Under the pieces are notes generated by a model. It saw only the letters and a program-made list of their open reading frames with translations. It did no database searches and had not been told where the DNA came from. From contig JACRPF010000018.1 in NCBI GenBank assembly GCA_016214035.1, forward strand, positions 62,001-126,000: a stretch of DNA of 64,000 nucleotides, read 5' to 3'. This stretch comes from Spirochaetota bacterium. GTDB taxonomy: Bacteria; Spirochaetota; Brachyspiria; Brachyspirales; JACRPF01. The position numbers and the translations under genes were made by a program. Shown one piece after another: positions 25,648 to 34,434 of the stretch (position 1 is the first letter of the stretch; each line of letters begins with the position of its first letter).

Positions 25648-26466
25648 ATTATAAAATACTGAAAGCGTGAATTGCCGGTCATCAGATACCGTTCTGCCGG
25701 TAAGTTTCTTATCGAATCTGCTCTGCAGTTCAAGCTTATCGCCGAATGTGAATGTGAACGACGCGAAATAGGCTATGTAATTACCCTGCCGCGTTGAAAA
25801 ATTCCAGCTGTTTTTCTGCTCAATCCCCGCGGTAACCGCCGCAACCCGTGACGTCTGCCATTCAAATGCGGCCAACGCAATGTAATAATCCCTGAGCGCC
25901 GCCGCGGTATTCGCATAAAGGTTGCAATAAAGATTAACGGGAATTACTTTCGGAATAAAGCCTATCAATAAACCGCCGGTGATGTTCATACCGTCATCAT
26001 AATTTTTTTTTACGCCGTCAAAAAGAACGCTGACGCCGACGGGGAGATCAGCTGCCGCAGTAATACCCGCGGATATGAACCAGTCGATGAGGGTGAATTT
26101 CATTCCTAATTTGATGGCGTTCAGAGTAAGCTGTATGTCATTCTGCGCGTATCCGGTACTGTCACGCGCATACCGTTCAAAATAATATGAAAGCGACAGT
26201 TCAGCAGTTGCCTCAAATCGCGGGAGAACGGATATACGGAAAAACGGTGTTCCGGAAAGTTGATAATGTCCGAATGATGAATCCGTATAGTTCTGGTAAT
26301 AATACTGGGTATAGATACCGTTCTGGTTATAATAACCGCTGAATTCGCTATATGCGGCAGAAAGACCGACCGTCATGGTATTGGTAAGCGTGATCGGCGA
26401 GTACTGCTGGTATGCCATGCACGCATACACCGTACACATGCAGAACATTATCGTTTTTATATTCAT
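25642..26466 (-). CDS. Probable outer-membrane beta-barrel protein, unknown function
   Basis: A short signal peptide (MNIKTIMFCMCTVYACMA) is followed by about 250 residues rich in Tyr, Phe, Thr and Ser. They alternate in amphipathic strands separated by short turns, and the product ends SVFYNL with aromatic residues in the last strand. This is the pattern of an outer-membrane beta-barrel. GAGGATTTC precedes the ATG. I do not recognise a specific family. The dense Tyr run near residues 45-60 is notable. Confidence 0.65.
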   Translation of the reverse strand: MNIKTIMFCMCTVYACMAYQQYSPITLTNTMTVGLSAAYSEFSGYYNQNGIYTQYYYQNYTDSSFGHYQLSGTPFFRISVLPRFEATAELSLSYYFERYARDSTGYAQNDIQLTLNAIKLGMKFTLIDWFISAGITAAADLPVGVSVLFDGVKKNYDDGMNITGGLLIGFIPKVIPVNLYCNLYANTAAALRDYYIALAAFEWQTSRVAAVTAGIEQKNSWNFSTRQGNYIAYFASFTFTFGDKLELQSRFDKKLTGRTVSDDRQFTLSVFYNL

Positions 26467-26579
26467 GAAATCCTCGAACGTATACTACACTATGACCGCA
26501 GGAAATCAATATAGCCGGTTGATTTTTACTTCTCATAATATAGCATATCAGAGAACTTCCGTACGACAGCGAGGCAGTT

Positions 26580-27125
26580 ATGCTCAACGACAATGAACGT
26601 CAATTTCTTCTGAAAACAGTGCGTTCGGTTATCCGCGCCCGGCTTGATAAAAAAAGCATCCCGCAGTACAACCATGCCGGAGAGCACCTATTGACCCGCG
26701 CGGGTATTTTTGTAACACTTCACTTAAAAAACGGATCGTTGCGCGGATGCATCGGCTACATTGAAGGAATAAAACCGCTCATCGAAGGCGTCGTTGAGAT
26801 GGCTCAGGCGGCCGCTTTTCAGGACCCCCGCTTTCCGCCGCTTGAGGAGCACGAATACAACGACATCGTGATAGAAATCACCGTATTATCACCGCTGATA
26901 CGTATCAATGATCCTGACGAAATAATCGTGGGAAAGCATGGCCTGGTGATCACCAAAGGGTTTAATCACGGACTCCTGTTGCCGCAGGTACCTGTAGAAC
27001 AGGGATGGGATCGTGATACGTTCATTTCGCACACCTGCATGAAAGCCGGCCTTTCTCCTGATGCTTGGAAACGCGACAAGCTGACCATGGAGATATTTGA
27101 AGGCGAGGTCTTCGGCGAACGCTGA
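26580..27125 (+). CDS. AMMECR1-domain protein (AmmeMemoRadiSam protein A type)
   Basis: The 181-residue product is one AMMECR1 domain. It includes the invariant LRGCIG motif (GSLRGCIGYIEG), FQDPRFPPL, IEITVLSPL, and GLLLPQVPVEQGWDRDTFISHTCMKAGL. Archaeal and bacterial relatives occur with a Memo-like protein and a radical SAM enzyme, but neither partner is in this window. The Cys of LRGCIG is thought to be the catalytic or modified residue. GAGG lies ahead of the ATG. Confidence 0.9.
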   Translation: MLNDNERQFLLKTVRSVIRARLDKKSIPQYNHAGEHLLTRAGIFVTLHLKNGSLRGCIGYIEGIKPLIEGVVEMAQAAAFQDPRFPPLEEHEYNDIVIEITVLSPLIRINDPDEIIVGKHGLVITKGFNHGLLLPQVPVEQGWDRDTFISHTCMKAGLSPDAWKRDKLTMEIFEGEVFGER

Positions 27126-27312
27126 ACCGTTCCATCCCGATACAGCCGTCCACTTCCATTTTATATTCCGTAATAATTTTATACATTGCTTGGTTAAAAC
27201 CTTCTTTATCGGCTGTTTTCAGCCGTGTTCGGACCAACGAATATGCTATTTTCAGTTAGTTTTCTGGCATATCTTTTGCTTAATTTCCTGCATAAAAGAA
27301 ATGAGGTATTCT

Positions 27313-29907
27313 ATGCGTTTAGACAAGATGACAACAAAAGTGCAGGATGCGCTGTCCGCCGCACAAACAGCAGCTGTCGAGAACGGCAATCCCGAGATAG
27401 ATGATGTCCATCTGATGTCCGCATTCCTTTCACAGGATGGCGGCATACTTTCTCCGCTCGTTACTCGTCTTGCCGTAAATGCGGGTGCCCTGTTCACTGC
27501 GTTTGAAAACGAAATCGCACATCTGCCGAAAGTCGGAGGCGGCAATGCGCAGCTGGGCATTTCAGCACGTCTCTCACGCATTTTTGCGCGCGCAGAAAAA
27601 ACAGCTCAGAACATGCATGACGATTTTATTGCAAGCGAACATGTACTCCTTGCGGTACTCTCGCTCAAAGAAGGCCGCGCGCATGAGATACTGAAAAGTT
27701 TCGGCATAGACGAAGAGCGGACGCTCAACGCGCTCGCGCAGGTCCGCGGCGGTGAACGTGTGGACAATCCCGACGCCGAGAATAAATACCAGGCCATTGA
27801 AAAATATACGCGCGACCTAACCGATATGGCACGACGCGAGAAGATAGATCCCGTCATCGGACGCGACAACGAAATACGGCGTGTCATGCAGGTGCTTTCC
27901 CGCCGCACCAAGAACAATCCGGTGCTCATCGGCGAGGCGGGTGTTGGAAAAACAGCTATAGCCGAAGGTCTAGCGCGCCGAATCGTTTCAGGCGACGTCC
28001 CCGATGGGCTCAAAGAAAAAAAACTGGTGGCGCTCGATCTTGCGGCGCTTATCGCCGGAACGAAGTTCCGCGGAGAATTTGAGGAACGGCTAAAAGCGGT
28101 ACTCAAAGCGATTAGCGACGCCAACGGCAGCATCATTCTTTTTATCGACGAGTTGCATACACTGGTCGGCGCCGGAAGTGCTGAAGGCACTATGGACGCA
28201 TCCAATATGCTTAAACCGGCGCTCGCCCGCGGTGAATTGCGGTGCATCGGCGCTACAACACTGAACGAATATCACAAACACATTGAAAAGGACCCGGCGC
28301 TAGAACGCCGTTTCCAGCCGGTACTTGTTGAACCGCCGTCCGTTGAGGATACCGTAGCAATACTGCGCGGACTGAAAGAGCGGTATGAAGTACATCATGG
28401 CGTCCGTATCGCCGATGCCGCGCTCGTTGCCGCAGCGCAGCTTGCCGACCGCTACATCAGCGACCGTTTTCTTCCCGATAAGGCTATCGACCTGATGGAT
28501 GAGGCCGCATCGCGCATCAAGATCGAGATTGACAGCATGCCGGAGGAACTCGACAGCCTGAATCGTGAGATTATGCGGCTAGAAATTGAGCGCGAGGCAT
28601 TAAAAAAGGAAAAAGATGAAGCGTCGCAGAAACGGCGTGCCGAGCTCAACTCCGTTATCGCGGACAGAAAAGAGATGTTCTCGGGACTGAAGGCGAAATG
28701 GGACAACGAAAAAAAAGGCATCGCTGATATACGAATGCTTCAGGAATCCATCGAACGGCTGAAAGCGGAGGAAGCCGAGGCTCAGCGGCGCGGCAACCTC
28801 ACCCTTGCCGGAGAACTGCGCTACGGGAAAATACCCGCGGCAGAGAAGGCGCTGCACGCAGCCACACAAAAACTCCGGACCACAAACAACGGCACATCGC
28901 TCCTTCGCGAAGAAGTGACGGATGAGGATATCGCCAAGGTAGTCGCTTCGTGGACAGGTATTCCGGTGAGCCGGATGATGGAAGGAGAACGTGAGAAACT
29001 GCTGCGCATGGAGGAAGAACTTAAGAAACGCGTCATCGGACAGGACACGGCGCTCACCCGCGTTTCGGACGCCATACGTCGCAACCGTTCCGGACTTGCG
29101 GACGAGGCTCGTCCCGTGGGAAGTTTTCTTTTCATAGGACCTACCGGTGTCGGCAAAACGGAACTTGCAAAATCGCTTGCCGCGCTCCTCTTCGATGATG
29201 AACGGAACATGATTCGCGTGGACATGAGTGAATATATGGAAAAACATTCGGTAGCGAAACTCATCGGAGCCCCCCCGGGATATGTGGGCTATGAAGAAGG
29301 CGGGGCGCTCACTGAAGCGGTACGGCGCAAACCCTATGCCGTCATCCTGTTCGATGAGATTGAAAAGGCGCACCCCGACGTGTTCAATCTGCTCCTGCAG
29401 ATGCTGGATGACGGCCGTCTCACCGATTCCCAGGGCAGGACTGTCAACTTCAGGAACACTATCATCATCATGACAAGCAATATCGGCAGCGATGTGATGC
29501 AGGAATATCAGGCCAAGGGCGAATATCGTGAAGAGCAGATACTCGCGGCAATCGACAAGCTTATCCGTGGTTACTTCAAGCCTGAGTTTATCAACCGCAT
29601 CGACTCGATGATACTTTTTCATCCGCTCACCGCGGAAAACATCGGGGCGATCTTCGATCTGCAGTTTGCGCGGCTTGCCTCGCGTATCGCCTCACGGGGA
29701 ATAACCATTACGGCAACACCGCGTGTTAAGACATATGTCGCGGCGGTCGGTTATGATGTACAGTACGGCGCTCGCCCGCTGAAACGGGCCATTGAGCAGG
29801 AGATCATGAACCCGCTCTCAAAGCTGCTTCTAGCCGGCACTTACATTCCAGGCGACACCGTGACCGTTGATGTCGATTCAAACGGCAAGATAATATTCTC
29901 GAAATGA
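27313..29907 (+). CDS. clpB: ATP-dependent disaggregase ClpB
   Basis: The Hsp100 chaperone ClpB resolves aggregates together with DnaK. The 864-residue product has the Clp N-domain repeats (residues 5-145) and the first AAA+ domain with Walker [10 protein letters not shown] and Walker [10 protein letters not shown]. The long coiled-coil M-domain (about 405-525) and the second AAA+ domain ([23 protein letters not shown]) follow. I start at the ATG at 27313, after GAGGT. The frame is open 72 codons further up but without family similarity. The 187-bp gap upstream has a small hairpin (27210-27225) but no convincing CIRCE or sigma32 site. Confidence 0.95.
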   Translation: MRLDKMTTKVQDALSAAQTAAVENGNPEIDDVHLMSAFLSQDGGILSPLVTRLAVNAGALFTAFENEIAHLPKVGGGNAQLGISARLSRIFARAEKTAQNMHDDFIASEHVLLAVLSLKEGRAHEILKSFGIDEERTLNALAQVRGGERVDNPDAENKYQAIEKYTRDLTDMARREKIDPVIGRDNEIRRVMQVLSRRTKNNPVLIGEAGVGKTAIAEGLARRIVSGDVPDGLKEKKLVALDLAALIAGTKFRGEFEERLKAVLKAISDANGSIILFIDELHTLVGAGSAEGTMDASNMLKPALARGELRCIGATTLNEYHKHIEKDPALERRFQPVLVEPPSVEDTVAILRGLKERYEVHHGVRIADAALVAAAQLADRYISDRFLPDKAIDLMDEAASRIKIEIDSMPEELDSLNREIMRLEIEREALKKEKDEASQKRRAELNSVIADRKEMFSGLKAKWDNEKKGIADIRMLQESIERLKAEEAEAQRRGNLTLAGELRYGKIPAAEKALHAATQKLRTTNNGTSLLREEVTDEDIAKVVASWTGIPVSRMMEGEREKLLRMEEELKKRVIGQDTALTRVSDAIRRNRSGLADEARPVGSFLFIGPTGVGKTELAKSLAALLFDDERNMIRVDMSEYMEKHSVAKLIGAPPGYVGYEEGGALTEAVRRKPYAVILFDEIEKAHPDVFNLLLQMLDDGRLTDSQGRTVNFRNTIIIMTSNIGSDVMQEYQAKGEYREEQILAAIDKLIRGYFKPEFINRIDSMILFHPLTAENIGAIFDLQFARLASRIASRGITITATPRVKTYVAAVGYDVQYGARPLKRAIEQEIMNPLSKLLLAGTYIPGDTVTVDVDSNGKIIFSK

Positions 29908-29975
29908 CTTCAAGAAAAAGCACGCCCCGTTATTGTATCTTCGGTCGAACTGTAAGACAATAATGATGCCGCAGG

Positions 29976-30953
29976 TTATCGCTGCACCATCTTTTCAAGA
30001 TATGGCTCAAGTTCCGTTTTATAGAACCGGTCGCTTGCGTCTGAATTATAATAATAGAACGAGACGGTTATCAGCAGCATGGACTGGCGCATCTTTTTTT
30101 CGATGTATTTCAGGTTGCCCGGAAGTATCGATATATATACCGTGCGGAATTTCTCGCGCTGATTATCCGACATATACCACACGACGGTTGCATCCGCCGG
30201 CGTCATGTCGCTGCCGAGTGATTTGCTGAAGAGTCCCTTAAACGACCCGACATCGCCCTTTTTCGCCACCTTCAATGCGCTCCGCTCTGCGCCGGGAATA
30301 TTCGCCGCTTTTTCATAGCCGAGTGAGATTCGTTTCTTCATCGTCTCGACAACGCGCGGAAGCGTATCCTCGATGACCGGTGTGGTGTATTCATACGCGC
30401 TGAAACGATATGTCAAACCATAGAGTGATTCAACATTCCAATAATAGATATCCCATTCACCCTCGGTCAGTTTCTTACTCGGTATGGATATCCAGTAATC
30501 AGGTGTCGCGAATGTGAACCCGTTCAAGGTGCGCTGTGAGAAACTGACATCGTCAATCTTGCCGCCCTTGTCAAAATAATCACGATAGTAATCGAACGCC
30601 TTATTATACCATTTCTTGGCGCTGTAGGCGAGTGCAAGTCTCAGGGCCTTTTTTTTCGCATCACCAATTGCCTCACCATTGCGTATTGCTTCATCAAAGT
30701 TGCCAACATTATAGTACGCCTCGGACAGCCATACCGGCACCATTGCCGCGTCAAGCTTATCCTTATCTTCATGGCAATACTTGATGACCTTTGCAAACTC
30801 TTTGCTGTTATATACCGCCAGCACACGCTCGGTATACAGCTTTTTATTTGCCGGTTCCATCTCAATCTTCTTGGTAATTTTAATCTCGTCCATGACCGTC
30901 GCGCAGGACACGGCCAGTAGAAATGAACAGCAGAGAATTAATACGCGTTTCAT
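29976..30953 (-). CDS. TPR-containing lipoprotein, last gene of the envelope redox operon
   Basis: The N-terminus is a lipoprotein signal (MKRVLILCCSFLLAVSC). Residues about 40-130 are helical repeats of the tetratricopeptide kind (LYTERVLAVYNSKEFAKVIKYC, WLSEAYYNVGNFDEAIRNGEAI, ALAYSAKKWYNKAFDYYRDYF). The C-terminal 190 residues form a mixed alpha/beta domain (FTFATPDYWISIPSKK onward) that I cannot place. It is probably anchored in the periplasm. AGGAG precedes the ATG, 12 bp after the HtrA-like gene. Confidence 0.7.
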   Translation of the reverse strand: MKRVLILCCSFLLAVSCATVMDEIKITKKIEMEPANKKLYTERVLAVYNSKEFAKVIKYCHEDKDKLDAAMVPVWLSEAYYNVGNFDEAIRNGEAIGDAKKKALRLALAYSAKKWYNKAFDYYRDYFDKGGKIDDVSFSQRTLNGFTFATPDYWISIPSKKLTEGEWDIYYWNVESLYGLTYRFSAYEYTTPVIEDTLPRVVETMKKRISLGYEKAANIPGAERSALKVAKKGDVGSFKGLFSKSLGSDMTPADATVVWYMSDNQREKFRTVYISILPGNLKYIEKKMRQSMLLITVSFYYYNSDASDRFYKTELEPYLEKMVQR

Positions 30954-30965
30954 GCGTTGAGCTCC

Positions 30966-32351
30966 TTAGTAAGATGTCTTCATCATCGAGCCGCGGAAAA
31001 TCACCCGATTGCCGAATCCGCCGGGGGTCTTCGCGAAAAAGAGATCAAGTCCGAACTCGTCGCCATCGTACAGTATTGAATCCGGATAGATGAGTCCTGC
31101 AAGCTGAGCCATTTCACGGACCGGCTCAGGAATACCGTAGGGTTTCCCGGGCGCGATCTGAGCAAGGACGTCCCCCTCGCCGTATGAAACTTCCTTGCGC
31201 CCCCCGGTATGAAAATACACCCGTTTGACTTTGAAGGCTCCTGCTCCCGCTTTGCCGCCTTCCCGCGCAAGGTCGAAACCGAGATATAATCTGCAGAAAT
31301 TCTGAACATTAAACACGTCCTTTGCGGGACGTTCTCCGAGTGTCACCGGAACATTTTTACGCTCACCCTTGCTGACGACTGTAAGCGTGATCTGGGTACC
31401 GGCGGTTTTCTGATAGATGAGATTATGCATATCAAGATAACTGGTCACCGGAGAACCGTCAAAAGCGACGATCGCATCGGCAAAATTCAAACCGGCCGCT
31501 TTAGCCGGCGAATCTTCGGGGACGCCGATGACCAGCAGGCCTTCTGCGGGAAGCGTTTCATCGATATAATTGAAATCCCGTATGCCTTTATTTATCTCGC
31601 GCACATATGTACCGATATAGGGATATTTCATCGCACCGTTCTCAATCATATTCTTCAGAGAATTCCGCGCCATATCGGCAGGCACCGCGAGTCCGATACC
31701 GGCGCGCTTCGAACCGGTTGAAACGTTGATGCCGACGATGAGACCATCCTGATTGAGGAGCGGTCCGCCGTGGTCTTCAAGAACGACTTCCGCATTGAAT
31801 TGTATCAAATTTTCAATGTATGAAACACTTCTGCCTATGCGGTTCAGACGTGTCACCGCCGCACTGATGAGGTTCGCACTGCCGTCCTTGTAATTTCCGG
31901 CGGCTATTGCCTTGGTATCGGCCGCAAGCGAACCGGTTTCATCGAACTGCAGCGCCTCGGGCGCTTCTACAGATTCGTCATTCAATCTCAGGAGTGCGAT
32001 ATCGATGAATTGATCATAAGCCACTATTTTTGCCGGGTAATCCTTTCCGCCGGCAATCTTTACCGTAATACTGCTCATCGAACGGACAAGACTGTACGCG
32101 GTCGCGATATATCCTTTTTTATCGATGAACACCCCGACACCCGTCTTATTTTCACGGGGCAGCCATCTGCGATATCCGACAATGTTGCCTTTCGCAATGC
32201 ACGAAATGGAAACTACGGCATTCTTGACTTTCTGCACCGTTTCCTGTCCGCCGGTAAAGGTTATCTCGTCCTGTGGAAATGCAGCCGTCGCCGAAAAAAC
32301 GACAACGAAGCAAATCGCGGCCCAACAGCGTTTCATGCACATGGTTTTCAC
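30966..32351 (-). CDS. HtrA/DegP-like pseudoprotease with PDZ domain
   Basis: The 461-residue protein has a signal peptide, a trypsin-like HtrA fold (residues about 35-230) and one PDZ domain (about 245-345). A C-terminal region of unknown type follows. In the catalytic triad only Asp117 (QFIDIALL) is kept. The His of the usual TNNHV block is Ser87 (GYIATAYSLV), and the Ser of GNSGGPL is His194 (EDHGGPLLN). It should therefore lack serine-protease activity and act as a scaffold or peptide-binding protein. The GTG at 32351 overlaps the preceding stop. An ATG at 32342 with AGGTG upstream is an equally good start. Confidence 0.85.
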   Translation of the reverse strand: MKTMCMKRCWAAICFVVVFSATAAFPQDEITFTGGQETVQKVKNAVVSISCIAKGNIVGYRRWLPRENKTGVGVFIDKKGYIATAYSLVRSMSSITVKIAGGKDYPAKIVAYDQFIDIALLRLNDESVEAPEALQFDETGSLAADTKAIAAGNYKDGSANLISAAVTRLNRIGRSVSYIENLIQFNAEVVLEDHGGPLLNQDGLIVGINVSTGSKRAGIGLAVPADMARNSLKNMIENGAMKYPYIGTYVREINKGIRDFNYIDETLPAEGLLVIGVPEDSPAKAAGLNFADAIVAFDGSPVTSYLDMHNLIYQKTAGTQITLTVVSKGERKNVPVTLGERPAKDVFNVQNFCRLYLGFDLAREGGKAGAGAFKVKRVYFHTGGRKEVSYGEGDVLAQIAPGKPYGIPEPVREMAQLAGLIYPDSILYDGDEFGLDLFFAKTPGGFGNRVIFRGSMMKTSY

Positions 32352-32821
32352 CTGCCTTCGTTGCGGAAGAGCACATCGACCGCAAGAAAATGTTTTTCAG
32401 AAATAAGCGGCGGTATCGTGAGCGCGATGAATACAATATCGCGCAGGAATGTGAATATATCAAGGTTCTCACGCCAGCCGAAGAACTCGAAACAACCGCA
32501 ATCCATCTGCACACCGCGCGCGAGGTTTATCCCGATGCCGACGAGAAATCCCATCAGGAGCAGCGCAATACCGAGCGCCGCCGTCTGCGTACGGAACCCC
32601 AGCACGAGCATGCAGCCGAACACAAACTCGAACCACGGGATGAAAACCGCGACAAGCGGAGCGATGAATTCCGGCGCGACATTATAATTTATGAACGTCG
32701 CGGCGAAACTCACCGGATGAAATATCTTGCTGATGCTGGCGTAGATAAAAAGAGCGCCGATGAGTATCCGGCATACCAGTACCGTGAAACGGTTTGTTAT
32801 AATATCTTTAAACATGCTCAT
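32348..32821 (-). CDS. MauE/DoxX-family redox-associated membrane protein
   Basis: The 157-residue protein has four transmembrane segments in the DoxX/MauE arrangement. It begins VLVCRILIGALFIYASISKIFHP, and FEFVFGCMLVLGF lies in the second segment. A cysteine pair, CGCFEFFGW, sits in the loop after the third segment. MauE-type proteins support disulfide or quinone-linked redox steps at the membrane. It lies between the rhodanese-like and HtrA-like genes, overlapping both by 4 bases (ATGA and GTGA). An electron-passing role in this operon is inference. Confidence 0.82.
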   Translation of the reverse strand: MSMFKDIITNRFTVLVCRILIGALFIYASISKIFHPVSFAATFINYNVAPEFIAPLVAVFIPWFEFVFGCMLVLGFRTQTAALGIALLLMGFLVGIGINLARGVQMDCGCFEFFGWRENLDIFTFLRDIVFIALTIPPLISEKHFLAVDVLFRNEGR

Positions 32822-33282
32822 TTGCCGCGCTCCACGGGATATCCGTTTTTCACCCAGCTGTCAAAACCCGCCGTCATGACGTACAGCTTCTTCATTTTTG
32901 TCCGGGAATCGATCGAAAGCCGGTCCAGCGCCAGCTGATGCGATTTATTGCAATGCAGATCGGAACAATATACAACAACTTCCTTAGCCGCATCGATATA
33001 ATCATATACGCCGTTGATAAGTTCAAAATACTTCTCAACATCGAGCAGACGTGAACCTTTCACGCGGCCGGACGTATACTCGGATACGCTGCGTGCGTCC
33101 AGAAACAAGGCTCCCGCTTTGTACTTCTCGTATGCTATCTGTGTGTTTATGGTGATAACGTTATCATGCGGTCCGCGGAATTTATAGCCGTCGGGATAGA
33201 ACGCGTTAAATATGACGCCGGCACAGAAAACCAGCGCTGAAATAACCACAAGTTCTATAAGTATATTTCGCCACTTCAGCAT
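32818..33282 (-). CDS. Membrane-anchored rhodanese-like protein
   Basis: The N-terminal segment (residues 7-27, LIELVVISALVFCAGVIF) is a signal anchor. The rest is a rhodanese domain with FLDARSVSEYTSGRVKGS and the terminal TAGFDSWVKNGYPVE. The active-site loop reads YCSDLHCNKSHQ: the first Cys is at the usual place, but the loop holds a second Cys five residues on instead of the usual Arg. A cysteine pair there suggests thiol-disulfide chemistry rather than plain sulfur transfer. The domain probably faces the periplasm. Confidence 0.82.
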   Translation of the reverse strand: MLKWRNILIELVVISALVFCAGVIFNAFYPDGYKFRGPHDNVITINTQIAYEKYKAGALFLDARSVSEYTSGRVKGSRLLDVEKYFELINGVYDYIDAAKEVVVYCSDLHCNKSHQLALDRLSIDSRTKMKKLYVMTAGFDSWVKNGYPVERGK

Positions 33283-33283
33283 A

Positions 33284-34291
33284 TTATTTTATTTCCACCC
33301 TTCGTTTTTCAAATGCTTTCATTTCTTTTTGCACTACTTCATTGATCCACTCGCGGACTTTCGGGTCGTCCTTTTCCTTGCCGTAATCAAGGTAATGCAG
33401 TTTCATCTGCTTGAGCATCACTTTGCCGTTCCATATTCTGAATGTCGCGGCGCCTACACGGTTCCCGTTCGGTCCGCTGGTAAGCAGATACTTGCCGTCA
33501 AAATCAACCAGCTTCATATCAATCTCTTCGCGGTCATATGACATATCAGGGTCTTTGACCGGCAAATGCTGATCATGGCCGCCTACGACAATCGATAACT
33601 CGGGTATTTTTTTCAAAAGGTCCGCTTCCCGGTCGTAGCCTGCATGCGCAACGAGCATGATCACGTCCACTTTCTGCGCCGCAAGTTCCTTGGCGTATTT
33701 TGAGATCGCCTGCACATCGCTTTCAACATCGACATCATTCTTTATCGCCGCTTTTTGATAACGGAATGCAACATCGCCTGTAGCACCGATGATACCGACC
33801 TTTACCCCGCCGACATTTTTTATCAGATACGGGGTTCCAAATGCCGCGGCTTTACCGTCTTCCTTGAGCGTAACATTCGCGTTCAGATACGGCAGCGTTT
33901 TCGCTTCGTTCAGGAAATAAGCGACGCCTTTTGACAGGTCCTGATCGCCGAGTACGATGGCGTCATATTTCATGTACCGGAATCCTTCGAATATATACGG
34001 CTCTTTTATCGGCCGCTCGACAGCAACACCGTTCACAATCGCTTTCTCTTTAAGATACATCTGATCCGGTGACAATATATCGCCTGATTCGACAAGGACG
34101 GTATTCTTGTTCTGCTTGCGGTACTCATTCAGAAAGTACGCACGTTTCACGAGGCCGCTTTTCGGATTTGACTTGCAGAAACAGCCGTCAAGATTCCCGT
34201 TCAATGATGCGGTGAAGAGAACCGTAAACTCCTGCGCTTGAAGCACGCTGAACGCAACAGCGGCTGCAAACAAAACAAGAATTGCTCTCAC
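33284..34291 (-). CDS. UshA-like metallophosphoesterase homologue with altered metal site
   Basis: A signal peptide (residues 1-19) precedes a 5'-nucleotidase/UshA-like N-domain. The kept motifs are SGDIL (metal-bridging Asp), VAHAGYD and GGHDQH. The first motif, normally N-D-x-H-G, reads ASLNGNLDGC, and the GNHE motif reads GDQDLS, so several metal ligands are replaced. The block NLDGCFCKSNPKSGLVKRA is typical of the redox-associated UshA-like branch whose relatives include selenoproteins. Here the positions are Cys. The GTG start has GGAGG seven bases upstream. First gene of the operon. Confidence 0.8.
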   Translation of the reverse strand: MRAILVLFAAAVAFSVLQAQEFTVLFTASLNGNLDGCFCKSNPKSGLVKRAYFLNEYRKQNKNTVLVESGDILSPDQMYLKEKAIVNGVAVERPIKEPYIFEGFRYMKYDAIVLGDQDLSKGVAYFLNEAKTLPYLNANVTLKEDGKAAAFGTPYLIKNVGGVKVGIIGATGDVAFRYQKAAIKNDVDVESDVQAISKYAKELAAQKVDVIMLVAHAGYDREADLLKKIPELSIVVGGHDQHLPVKDPDMSYDREEIDMKLVDFDGKYLLTSGPNGNRVGAATFRIWNGKVMLKQMKLHYLDYGKEKDDPKVREWINEVVQKEMKAFEKRRVEIK

Positions 34292-34323
34292 GTTGATACC
34301 TCCGGAATTACTGTGGCGGACAT

Positions 34324-34366
34324 GGAAAATTCATAAAAAATGATACAAAACGTCTATGAATTTTCC
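34324..34366 (-). promoter_or_regulatory. Stable 5'-UTR hairpin of the envelope redox operon
   Basis: A 12-bp perfect stem (34324-34335 with 34355-34366, GGAAAATTCATA and TATGAATTTTCC) has a 19-base loop. The flanks can extend it (CTGTG at 34311-34315 with CACAG at 34370-34374). It lies between the promoter and the GGAGG ribosome-binding site, and no U-run follows it. Confidence 0.55.
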
Positions 34367-34394
34367 GAACACAGTTTCGTACTATGTTCCAGAC

Positions 34395-34423
34395 AGTATA
34401 GTCAATTTGACGGTTTTCGTCAA
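34395..34423 (-). promoter_or_regulatory. Sigma70-type promoter of the envelope redox operon
   Basis: On the minus strand TTGACG (34418-34423) and TATACT (34395-34400) have a 17-bp spacer, just after the leuA stop. Transcription would begin near 34388, giving a leader of about 97 nt. Confidence 0.65.
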
Positions 34424-34434
34424 GAGCAAACGGC

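Noticed and set aside
27210-27225. CIRCE or sigma32-type heat-shock element before clpB
   Set aside because: Only a 6-bp hairpin with a TTTT loop is present; neither the CIRCE arms nor a sigma32 -35/-10 pair can be found.
28600-29622. A 340-codon open frame antisense to clpB
   Set aside because: It is fully opposite conserved AAA+ sequence with no recognisable domain or ribosome-binding site.
29930-29963. Bidirectional terminator between clpB and the TPR lipoprotein
   Set aside because: The 7-bp TTATTGT/ACAATAA stem is AT-rich with a 20-base loop and no T-run, too weak to call.
33284-34291. Selenocysteine codon in the UshA-like gene
   Set aside because: No in-frame TGA exists; the positions where relatives can have Sec are plain Cys codons.
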